From positions 446,401-510,400 of the forward strand of contig VZSF01006852.1 in the NCBI GenBank assembly GCA_013398295.1: a stretch of 64,000 nucleotides of DNA, given 5' to 3'. This document shows, piece by piece, positions 23,558-36,973 of the stretch. The stretch is from Chionis minor (taxonomy: Eukaryota; Chordata; Aves; Charadriiformes; Chionididae). The notes beneath the pieces are model-generated. The model searched no databases and was not told the DNA's origin. It saw nothing but the letters and a program-made list of their open reading frames with translations. The stretch's first letter is position 1. Each line of letters begins with the position of its first letter. Position numbers and translations under genes: made by a program.

Positions 23558-25385
23558 ACAGAATGGTTGCAGTTGGAAGGGACTTTAAAAGTCATCTAGG
23601 TCCAACCCTTCTGCCAGGGGCAGGGACGCCTCCCACTAGACCTGGTTGCTCAAAGCCTCATCCAGCCTGGCCTTGAACACTGCCAGGGATGGGCAACCTG
23701 TTCCAGTGCCTCACCACCCTCACAGTGAAAACTTGCTTCCTGATACCTATTCTAAACCTCCCCTCTTCCAGTTTGAAGCCATACCCCTCATCCTATCACG
23801 ACATGCCCTTGTAAAAGATCCCTCCCCAGCTTTCTTGTAGACCCCTTGCAGATACTGGAAAGCTGCTCTAAGGTCTCCATGGAGCCTTCTCTTCTCCAGC
23901 CTGAACAATCCCAACTCTCTCAGCCTCTCCTCATAGCAGAGGTGCTCCAGCCCTCTGATCATCTTCGTGGCCCTCATCTGGACTGGATTCAACAGGTCCA
24001 TGTCCTTCCTATGTTGGGGGCTCCAGAGCTGGACGCAGTACTCCAGGTGGGGTCTCACAAGTGCAGAGTTGTGAGGGGGCCATCACCTCCCCCTCATGGC
24101 CCTCACCACTGGCCACGCTGCTTTTGATGTGGCCCAGGACGCAGCTGGCTTTCTGGGCTGCAAGCACGCATTGCCAGCTCATGTCAAGCTTGTCATCCAC
24201 CAGCACCCCTAAGTCCTTCTCCTCAGGGCTGCGACCAACCCATTCTCTGATCAGCCTGTATTTGTGCTTGGGATTGCCTCAACCCATGTGCAGGACCTTG
24301 CACTTGGCCTTGTTGAACTTTACAGGATTGGCACAGGCCCACCTCTCAAGCCTGTTGAGGTCCTTCTGGATGGCATCCCTTCCCTCCACCGTGTCGACCG
24401 CATCATGCAGCTTGGTGTCATCAGCAAACTTGGTGAGGGTGCACTCAATCCCAACATTCATTTTGCCAACAAAGATGTTAAACACTACCTGTCCCAGTAC
24501 CAACCCCTGAGGAACACCACTCATCACTGCTCGTCTCTTGGACATCGAGCCGCTGGCCACAACCCTTTGAGTGCGGCCATCCAGACAGTTCCTTATCCAT
24601 CGAGGGGTCCATCCATCAAATCCATGTCTCCAATTTAGAGTCCAGGATGTTGTGTGGAACAGGGTCAAATGCCTTGCCCAAGTCCAGGTAGATGATGTCA
24701 GTTGCTCTCCCCTTATCCACCAACGCTGTAATGCCATCATAAAAGGTCACCAAATTTGTTAGGCATGACTTGCCCTTAATGAAGCCGTGCTGGCTGTCAC
24801 CGATCACCTCCTTACTTTCCGTGTGCCTTGGCAGAATTTCCAGGAGGATCTGGTCCATGATCTTGCCAGGCTGCCTGGCCTATAGTTCCCTGGGTCTTCC
24901 TTTTTTCCCGTTTTGAAAATGGGGGTTATATTTCCGCTTTTCCAGTCAATAGGAACTTCATCAGACTGCCACGAATTTTCAACTATGATGGAAAGTGGCT
25001 TACCAACTTCACCCCCCAGTTCCCTCAGGCCTTGCGGATGGATTTCACCAGGTCCCATAGACTTGTGTACCTTGAGGTTCCTTACATGGTCTCGTACTTG
25101 ATCTTCACTTACAGTGGGCAGTTCTTCATTGTCACAGCTCCTGCTTTTGCCTTCTGCCACTTGGGGGGGGGGGGTGGCTAGAGCCCTTGCCAGTAAAGAC
25201 AGAGGCAAAAAAGTCATTGAGTGCCTCAGCCTTGTCCATATCCTGGGTGACCAGGTCTCCTGTTTCCTCCCGGACAGGGACCACATCTTCCCTAGTCTTC
25301 CTGTTACCGCTGACAGAAAAGTTATTCTTGTCGCCCTTGAATGTGTGATTGAGATTTACAACGCCAGGGACTGAGTTTTCCCGTT
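23558..25385 (-). mobile_element. CR1 LINE, 1.8 kb, minus strand, reverse transcriptase decayed
   Basis: Reading from 25385 down to 23558, the element gives the end of the endonuclease-RT linker, the RT domain and the short 3' UTR. Recognisable pieces are NITPIFK and [10 protein letters not shown] (finger region), [13 protein letters not shown] (motif A region, usually LDFSKAFD), SGVPQGLVLG (motif B) and [10 protein letters not shown] (motif C with FADD). Frameshifts and stops break it: for example a two-base loss where KLERHGFDGW is expected, and a stop after KVLHMG. A small deletion near 24872 removes the sequence following NYRP. The core 23689-24871 is nearly identical, inverted, to 49994-51177. 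Confidence 0.95.
23747..25286 (-). pseudogene. CR1 reverse transcriptase remnant
   Basis: Open pieces at 24804-25286, 24616-24858, 24279-24740 and 23747-24058 (all minus strand) are consecutive parts of one CR1 RT reading frame split by frameshifts. The FADD catalytic centre is present in the 24279-24740 piece, but no single frame is complete, so it is dead as a protein gene. Confidence 0.9.
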
Positions 25386-26500
25386 CAAAAAATTTGTTGT
25401 CAAGAAATTGATCAGTGTTGGAAATATGAGCATTACTTAACTACTTGCAACAGAAAATTCTGATCATAACATTTAGTATAATGTGTCATGTGCAAAAGCT
25501 GGATTCTCATTGTATTAAATCCCACTTTGTACCAAGGATTATTTTCTTTATAGTGGAGTTACAAATCATATTTGTCTCAGTAGTCATATCGCACTAAATT
25601 GCTCCCATTCCTCAGCCTTCCAGTTGTCCATCCCCATACCAGGGCTCGGCAGCAGAGCCGTACTCCCAGAGGAGCGTGAGACACTGCACTGTACACTCAG
25701 CACTCAGGGGGAGCCTGCTTGAAAATAACTTAAAAAGTGTCTCCTTAATTCAGATTTCTTTCAGTGATTTTATTGGTACAGTGGATGTGCAGCAGATCGC
25801 ATGAAGGTGAAGGAACAAAAGGCTGGAGGTCATGAAGGACAGGGGAGAGAGAAACTTAATCCAATTTAAGTTATTTGCAAGATTTTGTTATGGCTATTTG
25901 AGCCAACAAGAAAAGAGTATCTCGGCTCAGTTTCCTACAGCTTTAACCACAAAAGAGCTTTTATTTTAGAACAATAAAGCTACTTGTTAGCCTGATTATC
26001 TAGCAACTCATCATGTTACACTTCACTGGGATCTGGAGAAGTCTACCAGGGAGGTATCCCTGTATCACTTTCTCTGCTTTTATACTCATCTGTCGGCATT
26101 CACTGTTGGCTGCTTTTGGGGGGGAAAAAAAAAGGACATCGACATCGGGCTAAACAGATTTTCGGATCTGCATCTGTACAGCTGCTTTTATCGTTCCTTT
26201 CTTACAGATAATCAGCAACAAGTGTGTTCACCTAAATCCTGTGAACAAGAGTAATAGATATGACAGAGTATGGATTGGAAATTGCTGATCCAGATGGTAA
26301 GTTGTATGTCACTGCAATAACTTAGTAAAAGGGCTTAAGAACACTTATAGTAAATAATGGCTAAAGATCAAACTGGATGAGATGCATGGGGTCAAAAGGA
26401 CAGTTGCATATTATGGTTTTATCCAATAACACTGTATCTTGTAATGGAGAAGCAATTTATTTCAAAGTAAATTTAATACTCTCTTGTCCCAAATCTGGGT
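25386..26500. other. Intergenic, nothing recognised
   Basis: About 1.1 kb between the CR1 and the LTR. A GC-richer patch around 25590-25720 has no coding sense. Nothing else was recognised. Confidence 0.6.
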
Positions 26501-26804
26501 TGTTTATCTGGTGTGCAAGCCAATAACACACAGAGCAGAGGGATTTCCAGGTTTATTCCATCAATGTGCAGCAATGGGGTGCTCGTCCCAAAATAGGAGC
26601 ACACCTTAGTTTCAAAAATCTCCATTTTATACATTATTACATATTCAAGCAATTAATACATATTCATTGTTATTCTTTTTAATGATTGGTCAAGATTTCT
26701 TCACTTCCTATGTAAATTAGCGCACAGACAGTCGTCTTCTTCCATTGTTCTCTTTTGAGTAGGTGGTATCATTTGGGTAGGTGATCAATGAGTCCATGGT
26801 CACA
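26501..26804 (-). mobile_element. LTR of an endogenous retrovirus-like element (304 bp)
   Basis: On the minus strand the segment starts TGTGACC and ends GATAAACA, giving the TG...CA borders of an LTR. A TATA-like GTATAAAATGG lies in the middle and a poly(A) signal (GGAATAAACC) about 60 bases before the 3' border. Immediately upstream of the 5' border is a purine-rich GCAGGGGGAGA, as expected for the polypurine tract, so this should be the 3' LTR of an element running right to left. No second LTR was found. The family is not identified. Confidence 0.78.
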
Positions 26805-27010
26805 ATCTCCCCCTGCTGGAATTACCTTTTACCTACTTCTCCTCTAATTTTGACAGTTCCAGGAGGTTTTCTCGGTTTGCTGACCAGGCCTACAGTCATT
26901 GCTCTCTTGACAGGAATATCCTACTTCTCAACAAAGCTACATTGTCTAGTGGTTAATTCCTTAATTGAGTTGTAGATAAATCATGTCTAGTTACTGTTTC
27001 TCCATTTTAA
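26805..27010 (-). mobile_element. Probable short internal remnant of the LTR element
   Basis: Sequence adjoining the polypurine tract on the internal side of the LTR. No gag, pol or env reading frame is recognisable. The outer boundary is a guess, because the 5' LTR is absent or deleted. Confidence 0.4.
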
Positions 27011-29073
27011 TATTAGGTAAATAATTAAATAGGGTTGGGGCTGTATAGAGGATTTTAGCAGCAGCAGGTTTGCTTAGTTGCTTCAATTATATTTTACATT
27101 TCATTTTTCTAGTTAATATCAGTTTTACTCCAACAGCTCTTTTGCATAGCTTTGTATCAATTTGTAATGACATGGTTCTAATTCCAGCTTACTTAAATTT
27201 AAGTGTGTTGCTTAGTGTTAAAAAAAAAAAAATTGGGGGAGGGACAAAGAAACTAAAGTTACAAAAAACCCCACCTCTGAGAGCATGCTTTTTTTTGTTT
27301 TTAATATTTCCTAGGGAAAATGATGTGGCTGATGGAATTTCAAGACTGAAACTGCAGGAGAAAGAAGTTGCTAGCAGGCTTACGGGTCCAGGCCAAAAGA
27401 CTTGCAGCATATTGCTTTCACAGAAAGATCAGACTGAATTTCTAGTATTTCCAAAGGAATGTCTTTAAACTTTCACTGTTATTAAATGAAATCTCTTACC
27501 CATGTGTAATACATCTTTCTTGTTTTACTTTCAATTGGTTAAAAAAATTAGCATAGTTGCCTAGCTAAGACATAGGTGGAGAATTTGATTTTTATACTAT
27601 TTGCCTCCAAACTCTTCCTTCTGTAGTGTTATTGGAGTATTTTGGGTCCTCTTTATTTTTATAATGTGATCATCATATTGTTCTTCAGATATATTTTATT
27701 TTGTAACTGTACCTGATAGTGCTGTGTGTAGTATCTGCCAGTTTCTCAAGTTAAACTTCTGAAATACTTTGAATTCTTGTCTATTTAAGGAGTGCCTTTA
27801 CAGCACAGTGAACGTAATTTCTAACCATTTCAGAAAGATAAAACCTAAAGCACCTTGAAGAAGTGAATCTTTAATGTAGGACTTCTATTGAACATCCATG
27901 TGAAAGGTAAAACATACCTCCCGAGAAGCTCTGCAAGCTTGGAGCCCCTCACCCTGAGCCGGCTGCATGGCAAGGAACCCCAAGCCCCCACCAGATGAGC
28001 CAGCAGAGAGCATGCAGGTTTTCACAGGAGCTCTCTGGCACCATGTCATTGAAAAAGCAATCGCCCCAGGAGCCTTCCCTTCAGAAATCTGAGTTTGACA
28101 AACTGGCATTCTCTGACTATTTTTTTTTTTTCCCCATCAAAAATTACTCAGCTAGCTCTAATCAGGGCTGAAGAGGGCTGAAAGAGCCTACAGTGCTATT
28201 TGTAGTTTGTGCACCTTTCTTATTTAGGAGTAAGAAAACAGTACTTTACAGTCCTTTTAACATTAATGCACGCTATTGTTATTTTGATGGAAAGGTCAAT
28301 GAACTAGAAAGCGTGCCTTAAAAATATTTAACCTGTCTAACATTTCCATTCTCTGAGCTTTGTCTCTTATTTCTGTTTTGATGCTTAGAATGTCAAACAA
28401 TAACCTTTTAGATCAAAATTTTCCATCTCAGGTGTCTGTCTCAGGCATATTTTCTGTGCAGTTTCAGTTTAAATAGTACTGGTTTTCCAGGAATGAGAGC
28501 ACGGGTAAAACTGTTTATCTGTTTATGCTTAAATAAAACCACATGGCCAGAAAATTCCAGCTATCCCTGCCCCATGCTTTGGAGCAGTCTGGCAGGATCA
28601 GTTGGCATGATGTCAGGCATGTTTTCAACCCTCCTACAAAAGTGAGCTGAAACATGGCCGAGTTACAAGACTTAGAAAAATTTCACCGATGGGTGTGCTC
28701 AGTAGATGTTTGTTAGAAGCAGTCAGCTAAATATCTCAGAACATCTGTTTTATACCGGGTATCTGTTTCCTCTGAACTGGTCGAATTGGTACCTTCATTC
28801 TGGGGGTGCAGGAAACACACATGGCTTGCCTGTAACTCCTCCTTCTACTGTACCTGAAAGAGGAGAAGGACAGGACTGCCTCCTCCAGTACTGTCGACTA
28901 CTTTGTTGGCAGTTGGGCAACATAAAGGAAGAAAAACAAGTAACAGGGAGTGTTAGGATGAAGAAGAAGCCTAAAGGGAGATGGTGACAGAAAACAGAGG
29001 CAGAAAACAGAGTCTGTGAGAGTCAGACCAAAGAACAGAAACAGAGGTAATCACACTATGGAAAACGAGGAAG
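27011..29073. other. Intergenic, nothing recognised
   Basis: About 2 kb of AT-rich DNA with short chance frames (for example 27070-27468, which runs through a poly-A tract). No repeat or gene was recognised. Confidence 0.6.
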
Positions 29074-29173
29074 AATCATAGAATGGTTAGAATTGGAAGG
29101 GACCATAAAGATCATCTAGTTCCAACCTCCCTACCATGGGCAGGGACACCTTCCATTAGACCAAGTTGCTAAG
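29074..29173 (-). mobile_element. CR1 3' end fragment (100 bp)
   Basis: It begins with the inverted tail AATCATAGAATGGTTAGAAT and continues GGAAGGGACCATAAAGATCA, CTAGTTCCAACC and GGGCAGGGACACCT. It is strongly 5'-truncated. Confidence 0.92.
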
Positions 29174-31774
29174 AAATGCCTAATAATTTCTTAACAAAAC
29201 TGAATTCTGCTTAAACCAACCATGACACAGATTGCTAATTTTTTTTTTTTTTCATGGCATGCCTTTTGGCATATAACTAGTCCACAAAAGACTGCAGCAT
29301 CCCTGAAAAGATGCTTTTAGTACCCCTGATCGTTATCCACCTGACTTCACAGGAATAGAAGGAGAATGGGGAGAACCTGGGCTACAAGCTGGTCTTCTGG
29401 GCTTACTCTTTGACGCTGCCACTGCCTGCATCAGCCTACCCCGTAGCAGGGAATGGGAGCTGGAAGACCTGTATAAGCAAGACATTCCCCCCTGAGATGA
29501 AAAGCACACTTGTGATCCCCTCAAGTTGCCTGCATCAGCACTGTCCTATGTCACCAAGGGACCTTGGAGTTCCTGGCAGAAATGCATGTTCCAGAAAAGG
29601 GGGAGCCAATATAGAGTTAAATCCATCCCCAAGAGCCAAAACAACTAAGAAACAAGAACTACAAGGGCAATCTTAATTTTTGCATTTTTTAAATTGTAAA
29701 GGAGTAAATGTAACTTATAAAGCTGTTGTATTTAATGTTATGTTTAGATTGTCTACACTGGACACTAGGAAGCTAATGAAGCTAAGCAAAATTGTTAAAA
29801 ATGCATGCACAGTACAAAAAAAATATATCAGAGCCTGCTATGAAATAGCTTAGATTTTTCCTCAGAGATCTGGCCCTCAAAAAAAGTTTCTCCTTGTTGT
29901 TATGTATTAATCTAAGTTTGTGTGCAGGCAGCCTCTTCGCTAGCCCTGAGAAACACTCATCACTGCTGGTATCACTGTGCACCTACTGTCTTACACAGTG
30001 GTAACAGAAGAACTGTCCCCAAATTCAGGAATTTTATTCTGATTAGAAGAAACACTAAAGTGGTCTCATTTACACATTGCCGAAGAGAACAGATGCAGTA
30101 GGTTTCCTGAAAAATCATTAGAATCTGCATTTCCATTCAAAATACTTCCAGTTTTGTTTAAAATGCCCTGTCACCAGCGTCAGAGGTAATAGGCAATAGA
30201 CTTCATTGACTGGAGCAAATTAACACCTTTTGTGACTGTTAACAGTGAAAAGAAAACACAACCTTACATGGGTTTTTCTTTCCAAATCTGGCAAACAACA
30301 TAGCAGCTATTATTGGTAAAAAAACCTCAGATGTACAAACATACTGTAATTTACTTTGCAAAGGCAGAAATGCTGCAGTTCTGGTATTAAATGCATGGCA
30401 AGAAGCTTAACAAGAATGCTTTTTCCAGATTACCAAAGTAAAAATTACTGAGAAAAAACATTTTTTCTTCATCTTTGTTTTAAAGTAAAAAGCAGAAAAC
30501 TTGATCTATAATACAGTGATTTTAAACCAATCTCATTAAACCAGAACAAAACCACTCTGCAGCCCTTCCGTTTCAGTGTAGTTTAAAATGAAAACAGTGC
30601 AAATGGCTTGATTTTTTTTTTTTTATTTTTTTTTTTTTTAAGAAATCCAAACTGAAAGCTTGGGATATAACTCATTTTGGGAGACTGTAAGTGAAAGCTT
30701 TCCGTAGTTTCCTACCTGATGAATTACAGAAAGAATATTGTTGCCTCGTCTCAGTCAGGCTTTGTCAAACAAACTATTGAATTTACCTATGCTTTTAGCG
30801 TGAAGAAGACAAGAGCAGGTCAAGAGTGCAGAGAACTCAATGTCATGCTTCACTGGACATGGGAAAAGCAGCATTTCTGTCACGCGCAGGCAGCGTGGCA
30901 CCGTGTTGGATGTGAGACTGCCCTTCTCTACACCGGACCAGTAGCCTGGCTCTAACAGTAGCCAGCCACCAGCACCGGGTCACTTCCAGCACCGACAGAA
31001 AAGACAGTATTGCCATAGCACAATTTATAATCCTGCTATGCCGAAGCAGCTCATGTATTTTTAATACAGCATTAAGTGTATTGGACTGTTGCTAATACTG
31101 ATTTGATTTCTGACAGTAAGCAGAGGATGAAGAAAATGATAAAATTTACAATTTAAATGTTCATATTTGTGAAACTTAATTTACTTCCCTCCTAGGATTA
31201 TCTGCTTTTAGTTTCACACGTGTAAGCGCACACAGGCTGGCTGAGCTAGAAAGCTTGAATGGAATTTTCAAATAAGAGCAGATCCTAATCTTGGCTTGAA
31301 GGAAAGCCTTGGTGTGAGCTGATTTAATGAGATATTTATGTGAACTGACTGAACCCTAAGTTTCCTATTTCATTATTATTTATGGAGTCTTTGTCATTCT
31401 TCTAAGTCTATAACCTCTTCTAAATTGATGAGGAATATATGCTTTAATGAATATAACCATTTCTTCCTGTTTGATACTCTGACTAGAGTGATATATAACA
31501 TTTTCTGTGTAGTACAACTATCTATAATATAGTTTCAACGATAGCCATATTACTAACTTCGCTTGGATTGAAGACATCAAAAGTTAGATTTACTTACCTG
31601 GCAAAAAATGGTATTGCTGATAAGAGACCAATATCACTGGGGCCCTTGGAAGTTGCTTTTCAGGAGTGAGATCAGACGGAAAAACAAATTCCTGATGCAG
31701 GGCAGCATATGCTTAGCGTTCAGAATGGGACACCGACAGCCGTGTTTAACTTCCAAATTATGTGTATCTACCAC

Positions 31775-31796
31775 TGGTGGTGGTGGTGGTGGTGGG
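31775..31796 (+). repeat. TGG microsatellite
   Basis: Seven consecutive TGG units followed by G-rich sequence with GGGGGGTGTGTGG. Confidence 0.85.
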
Positions 31797-34700
31797 GAGT
31801 GATGGGGGGTGTGTGGAGAGAGGGTCCCAGCAGCTCCTGTGATGATTTCTCATTGAAACCGATATCCTAGGAACAGGCTTCTGTGAAGAATGGCTGGGAA
31901 GACTCCCTTCAAAATCCCAGCTTCCTAAATGCTTTTGTGCTTAATTAAAACCTTTGGATTTAAAACTAAATCAATCTGAAAACAGGTTGTGTTTGTTGAT
32001 TAAACTGCAGTTAATATGTTATTAAAAAGGGTATTCCAGAGAAGTTCAGCTTTCTCATAAACCTTGGTTTTAATTGGCAGTGGCAGTTAAAAGCCAGCAT
32101 GAAAAGTGAAATACTTGCCTAAAAATCTTTTTTATATTTACAACCTTTGAGGAAAAATGACATTTTGCTGCATCATATATAAACAGAGACTCTTTTTTTG
32201 CTCTTCGTAAAAATATTCATCCCAAAATATTTTTTAAAAAACTTGTAATGTAAGCTGTGGTAGAATACTACAAAATAGAGAAATGCAATGTACTGGTATA
32301 GATTTGTTCCAGATCAGGGCATATTATTATTCTAATACTTTTAAAGCCCTAGAAAATAAGATTTGTAAATGAAAACAAAGGAATACCTGTTAACTACCTT
32401 GTGAGGCCAAAAGCCTCTGTAAGCATATGCTCAAAGAAGAGACTGATTAACAAGCAGTATTTCCTATGTAGAAATGAGAACTTGATCTGATTTTTTTTTG
32501 ATGTTTCCTTTTTATTTTTAGTAAGATGAATTGAAAATCCTTTAGTTTTGCCAGTTGGGGGGCCACATTCCGTGCTTATGTTCAATATCAGAGACTTCAA
32601 CTGTTCATTTAGCAGGCAGTGAATTTCTTTTTCCAATTCATATACTAAACAAGAGACTTCTGCTCATTAGAAAAATCAAATTAATTTTGGTTCCTGTGGT
32701 GACTGTATGGCTTCAGTTCCAGAATAGGGTTTCTAGGAACTATTTTTGCTTTTGGTGTTAGTTTTTGTGGTTTTTTAAATTATTATTATTAATTTTATGT
32801 TTAGTTAATGACAGCAACAGTTCATTTGTTCCTGACCTCTCTTGTTCCTTTTTCTCATTTCCTGTTTGGTGACCTTTGCTTTTTCCCTACCTTTGTCAGT
32901 GTTTAAGAGGCACACAGTAAATTACAGGATAAGATTCCGAGCACCTGAGTGAGAAAAACAACCTTCTTGGCCAGAAGAACCTCCTGTCCCAAGTTACATA
33001 AACAGCTGAAATTTGACGGGTCCATTGCTACAATGCAGTGGCAAGCTTAGATAACTGACAGTAAGTAAACGAGGGTGTATTGGAGCATAAACTGTACAGT
33101 TTTTGGCTTCTATTAGCAGGGTAATCGCCAGAAGGCAACGCCAAGCCAAGCCCGACAATGCATTAACTCTCCCTTGGTGCACCCCAGTGCAAGTCTCCAC
33201 TTGCCAGAGCCTTCCTGCTTCTGGCGATTAGTTTCTATTGCAAGGAGTCCCTGCCCAGGCAGGAGTTTTTTCACTAACTCCACCAAACTGCTATTTCTGG
33301 CAGAGAAAAGGCAGCCGCTAAGGGGATAGACCAAACCTCCAGTGCTAAACTTTCTTCTCTGTTCCTCTTCACTGCTGTTTCTCAGATCGCTTCAATGTAG
33401 TGTCACCGTTCTCTCATGCTAGTTTGCAAGGCAGAGACTGCAGCTCCACGCAATAAAGCGGAGACGGATGTTTTTACATTTTCACTGTCTTCAACAGCAG
33501 GCACAGCAGCCAGCTGATGGCTATGCTGCAGGTAAGGGTATGCTCCAGACTAGGGTTTAGAACAAGGCTTAAGGCTCATCCCCTGCTTCTTCCTTGTCCT
33601 GCTTCCAGGAAGAATGGGGGGTGTGAACTGCAAAGACGCTGCAGTAGTTCTCCCTGTCCTCTTCCACAATTAGAATGTCTGCTGGACACTACAGGAAGCA
33701 CTGTCTGTCCTGCAGTATACATACCGGTGCAAAGACAGAAGGGCTGGAAAGCACATTTGCTGTAAAAAGCTCTTCAAACCCTGATACATACGCACATAGG
33801 AAAACACAGAACTGGAGACAACTCAGAACACGATGCAGAAAGATCAATAGCTGATCAATAACTGAAGTTATACTGACTGCTGTCTTGGTACTTCACCGTC
33901 ACAAGCTATTGGATATACACTACCGCCTAGAAGAACAGTGACTGACTTAAGACAGATACCAACTTAAAAGCCATAGAAATATTAATCTCTTTCTGAGTAA
34001 ATTAAAATTTAAATGTCAATATAAGCAAGAAACTTTATTCTGATTCCTTATAAATCAGCCATACCTTGCATCTAGAAAAAGCTGAACAAGGTTAGAATTA
34101 CTCCATTCCAATATGTGATAATTTGCATTTAATGATTTTACAATAATATATTTCAAGGCGACAAAGCAAATCTGATTTCCCAGGGCACATGACAATGGAT
34201 TAATTTGCAAAGAATTATTAATTTTCACTTAGGTCATTCTTACCCTTATATATATACACACACATCTGAACACGTAATAGTTTTATTATATTGAAATCAT
34301 ATTCCCTATTTGGCATGTTAATTAAAATTGTCAACAATTTTGATAACCATTTTTCCCCACAGCTGCGACATAAACAGATTATTATCTCAATCCAGAGAAG
34401 CATGAATGCATAGTTTTAATGTGTGTAATTTTTATAATCACTACTCTTTTGCAGAGCTAATATGTGTTTCCTTGTGTCACATTCCAAAACTTTGGTCTTT
34501 TTTTTCCTGTTAGGCACTTGATTACGACTCTTCTATCCCCATTTTACTGTATCCTTATACATCAGTACAGGTTTTGGCAGCATTTGTCGAATCATGCTTT
34601 ATTTAATCTGAATCTAAAGGTAGCAAGGTGTTAGTCATAAGACACTACATATATTTCTGGTATGAAAAGCTATGACAAGCACCTCAGTCAACACAAGAAT

Positions 34701-36947
34701 GAAACCCAATTCCCATGACCGAAATACTGGAAAGTAAAATCCTGCATTCTGTTGGCTGATTTCTCGAAGTTTCTTTTCAGGTTCAGAGAATAACTCCAGA
34801 ATATATAGAGATTTTTAGGTGTTGCAATTCAGCTATGGTAGACATATCAGATCTAAGAATTCAGAGTAAAGGCATCTATACAAACAGCAGGTGATAGATA
34901 TGCTGGCCCAACTCAGAAAAAAAGTGCAAAACTTGCACTAAATTCATTAAGCCAAGATTTCCAAATTCTGGGCTCCCAAAGCAAATTGAACTCTTCCAGG
35001 ATATTATTATCAACTATTAAATGTGTGAGTCTCTTTTCCTGTGCATATATATGAAAACACACAGGAGAAATATATTTTTTGAAAAATCTGTCTATTACTA
35101 AGTGTTTGTACACATAGATTATAAAACTTTGTTTTTCTGGACAATGATAGATATGGATGAATTTTTATTAACTGATTCATGTAGGACCACAACTCTTTCT
35201 TACCTTCTTTTTCTTATGCTTTTGTTAATACAAAAAAAATAAGCAAACAGCAGATATCTCAATACTCTCAGATATCCTCCTTCATATACAAAGTTAGTTC
35301 ATCCAGCTGTTAGCCGCAGTCTAGCAGTTTTCCTTCTGTAGGAATCAACTGCCCCATGGCATCTTCTTCCACAATCCAATGCAATCACAGCAAAATAAAA
35401 CTCTACATCTGAGACGTGCCCTCCACATGCTAGTTCCTTCAAAAGAGGCACGGTTAGCCTACCAAAACCAAAAGGGCAACTGTGAGAAGCTGGTCCAGGC
35501 AGTAAGAGCAGACCCTGCTACCGGGGCAAAAACCCGGTGACGTAATAGAGCCTACAGGTTCCATGGGCGTTTCTGCCTTTTAATCCTCCTGCCAGTAGCT
35601 TCTTGAATCCCGTTCAAGAAGCAGGACGTGCAGGTGGTTTTCCAGAGCCTACAAAATAAGGTGAGCTGAAATTTTGTTGTTCGGTGTCTGCACTTATTGA
35701 GAATATGCACTTCATACATCCTGAACGCACTGTTCAGTTCAGGTGCAGTAATCAACCTCTGTAATTCAGTACTGCCACCTCTCAGCGATGAGAGCTGAGC
35801 AAGGCAGTCCTCCCCCAGTAATGAGTGCTTAATTTTGATATGTCTTTTATATATTTATCTATAACATTTGTTTTATTTGCTATTTGTGGATTTTTCGGCA
35901 CTTGTATGGTGCCTTTGATCCTTGTCACAATTTTTCTCCACATTCGCAGAAATCAGAAATTTTGAAGAAAAATGTTGAGAATCTGTTATAATTAATGATC
36001 TCAGAAAATTAAATTTAAAGAAAAATATAAAATCCTTTTCCTAACAGAAACATGACAGTTGACAGAAGTGAAAGAAGTTTTGTATGTGAAAATATATTTG
36101 CATATATTAATGTACATACGCTGATCATACATTCAAATCTCTTTTTAGTTATACTTGGTAAGCACTAAATGCAGCAATAGCTTCCCATTTTTAATTCAAC
36201 ATTTTCTCTAGCCAAAAAGAACAAGATTAATAGTCATGATTAATTTTCTTAATTCTCAAATTTATTGAAAGAACAGGATCACTATAGTAAATAGTTCAAC
36301 TTCAGGATCAGGCAGGGGGTAAAAAACCGTTTGCATTTTTTCCTTGCACTGCTGCCACAGAACAAGTCACTAGTTTAGCTGATGTAGCCACTTCACTAAT
36401 GTACAACTAAAATACTCTGTGTGCACACACATACACTTACACGTACATTCTTGTCTCTCTGTTTGTTCTACTGACTAATAAAGCATATAACATTGGAAAT
36501 AATGCTTTTTGCTTTGTGATGAAATTACTTTGAAAGTGGCTTTAGAAAAAAAACACCTCTCCCAAACAAAGTACTGCTAAATAAATCAGAATTACATATG
36601 CAAATAGGCTGATTACATTGGGCTGCACAACTGAATGACAAATTACAATGAAAATGGCTTTTTAAACTTGCAACTACAAGTTTGCCCCCAGGCTGACCCA
36701 AGAGTCCTTTCATTTCAGCACAAAGCCATTACTTTGCTATCAAGTGCCATCCATTACAAAACTAGAATCATGTGCAATTACAATTACATGCTCATTTAGA
36801 TGTGCAATTGCTCATTTTTACACGTGCAATATTGATATTGTCTTTCATCAATGTTTTAGCTTTCCTGAACCATAACTAGTAAGGGGAGTAGGTGTGACTG
36901 TGTGGCTTTCTGCAATCTACAGCCTTCAAGAGCACAAGCAATATGGT

Positions 36948-36973
36948 AAAAAAAAAAAAAAAAAAAAAAAAAA
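36948..36973 (+). repeat. A26 homopolymer
   Basis: An uninterrupted run of 26 A followed by GAAAAAGGAAAG. No retroposed gene body was recognised upstream, so it may be a simple homopolymer. Confidence 0.85.

Noticed and set aside
24061..24638. Plus-strand frames of 124 and 149 codons (and their mirror images at 50228-50805)
   Set aside because: They are antisense shadows of the CR1 reverse transcriptase on the other strand.
36948..36973. A26 run as the tail of a processed pseudogene
   Set aside because: No gene-like sequence, poly(A) signal or flanking duplication was recognised upstream.
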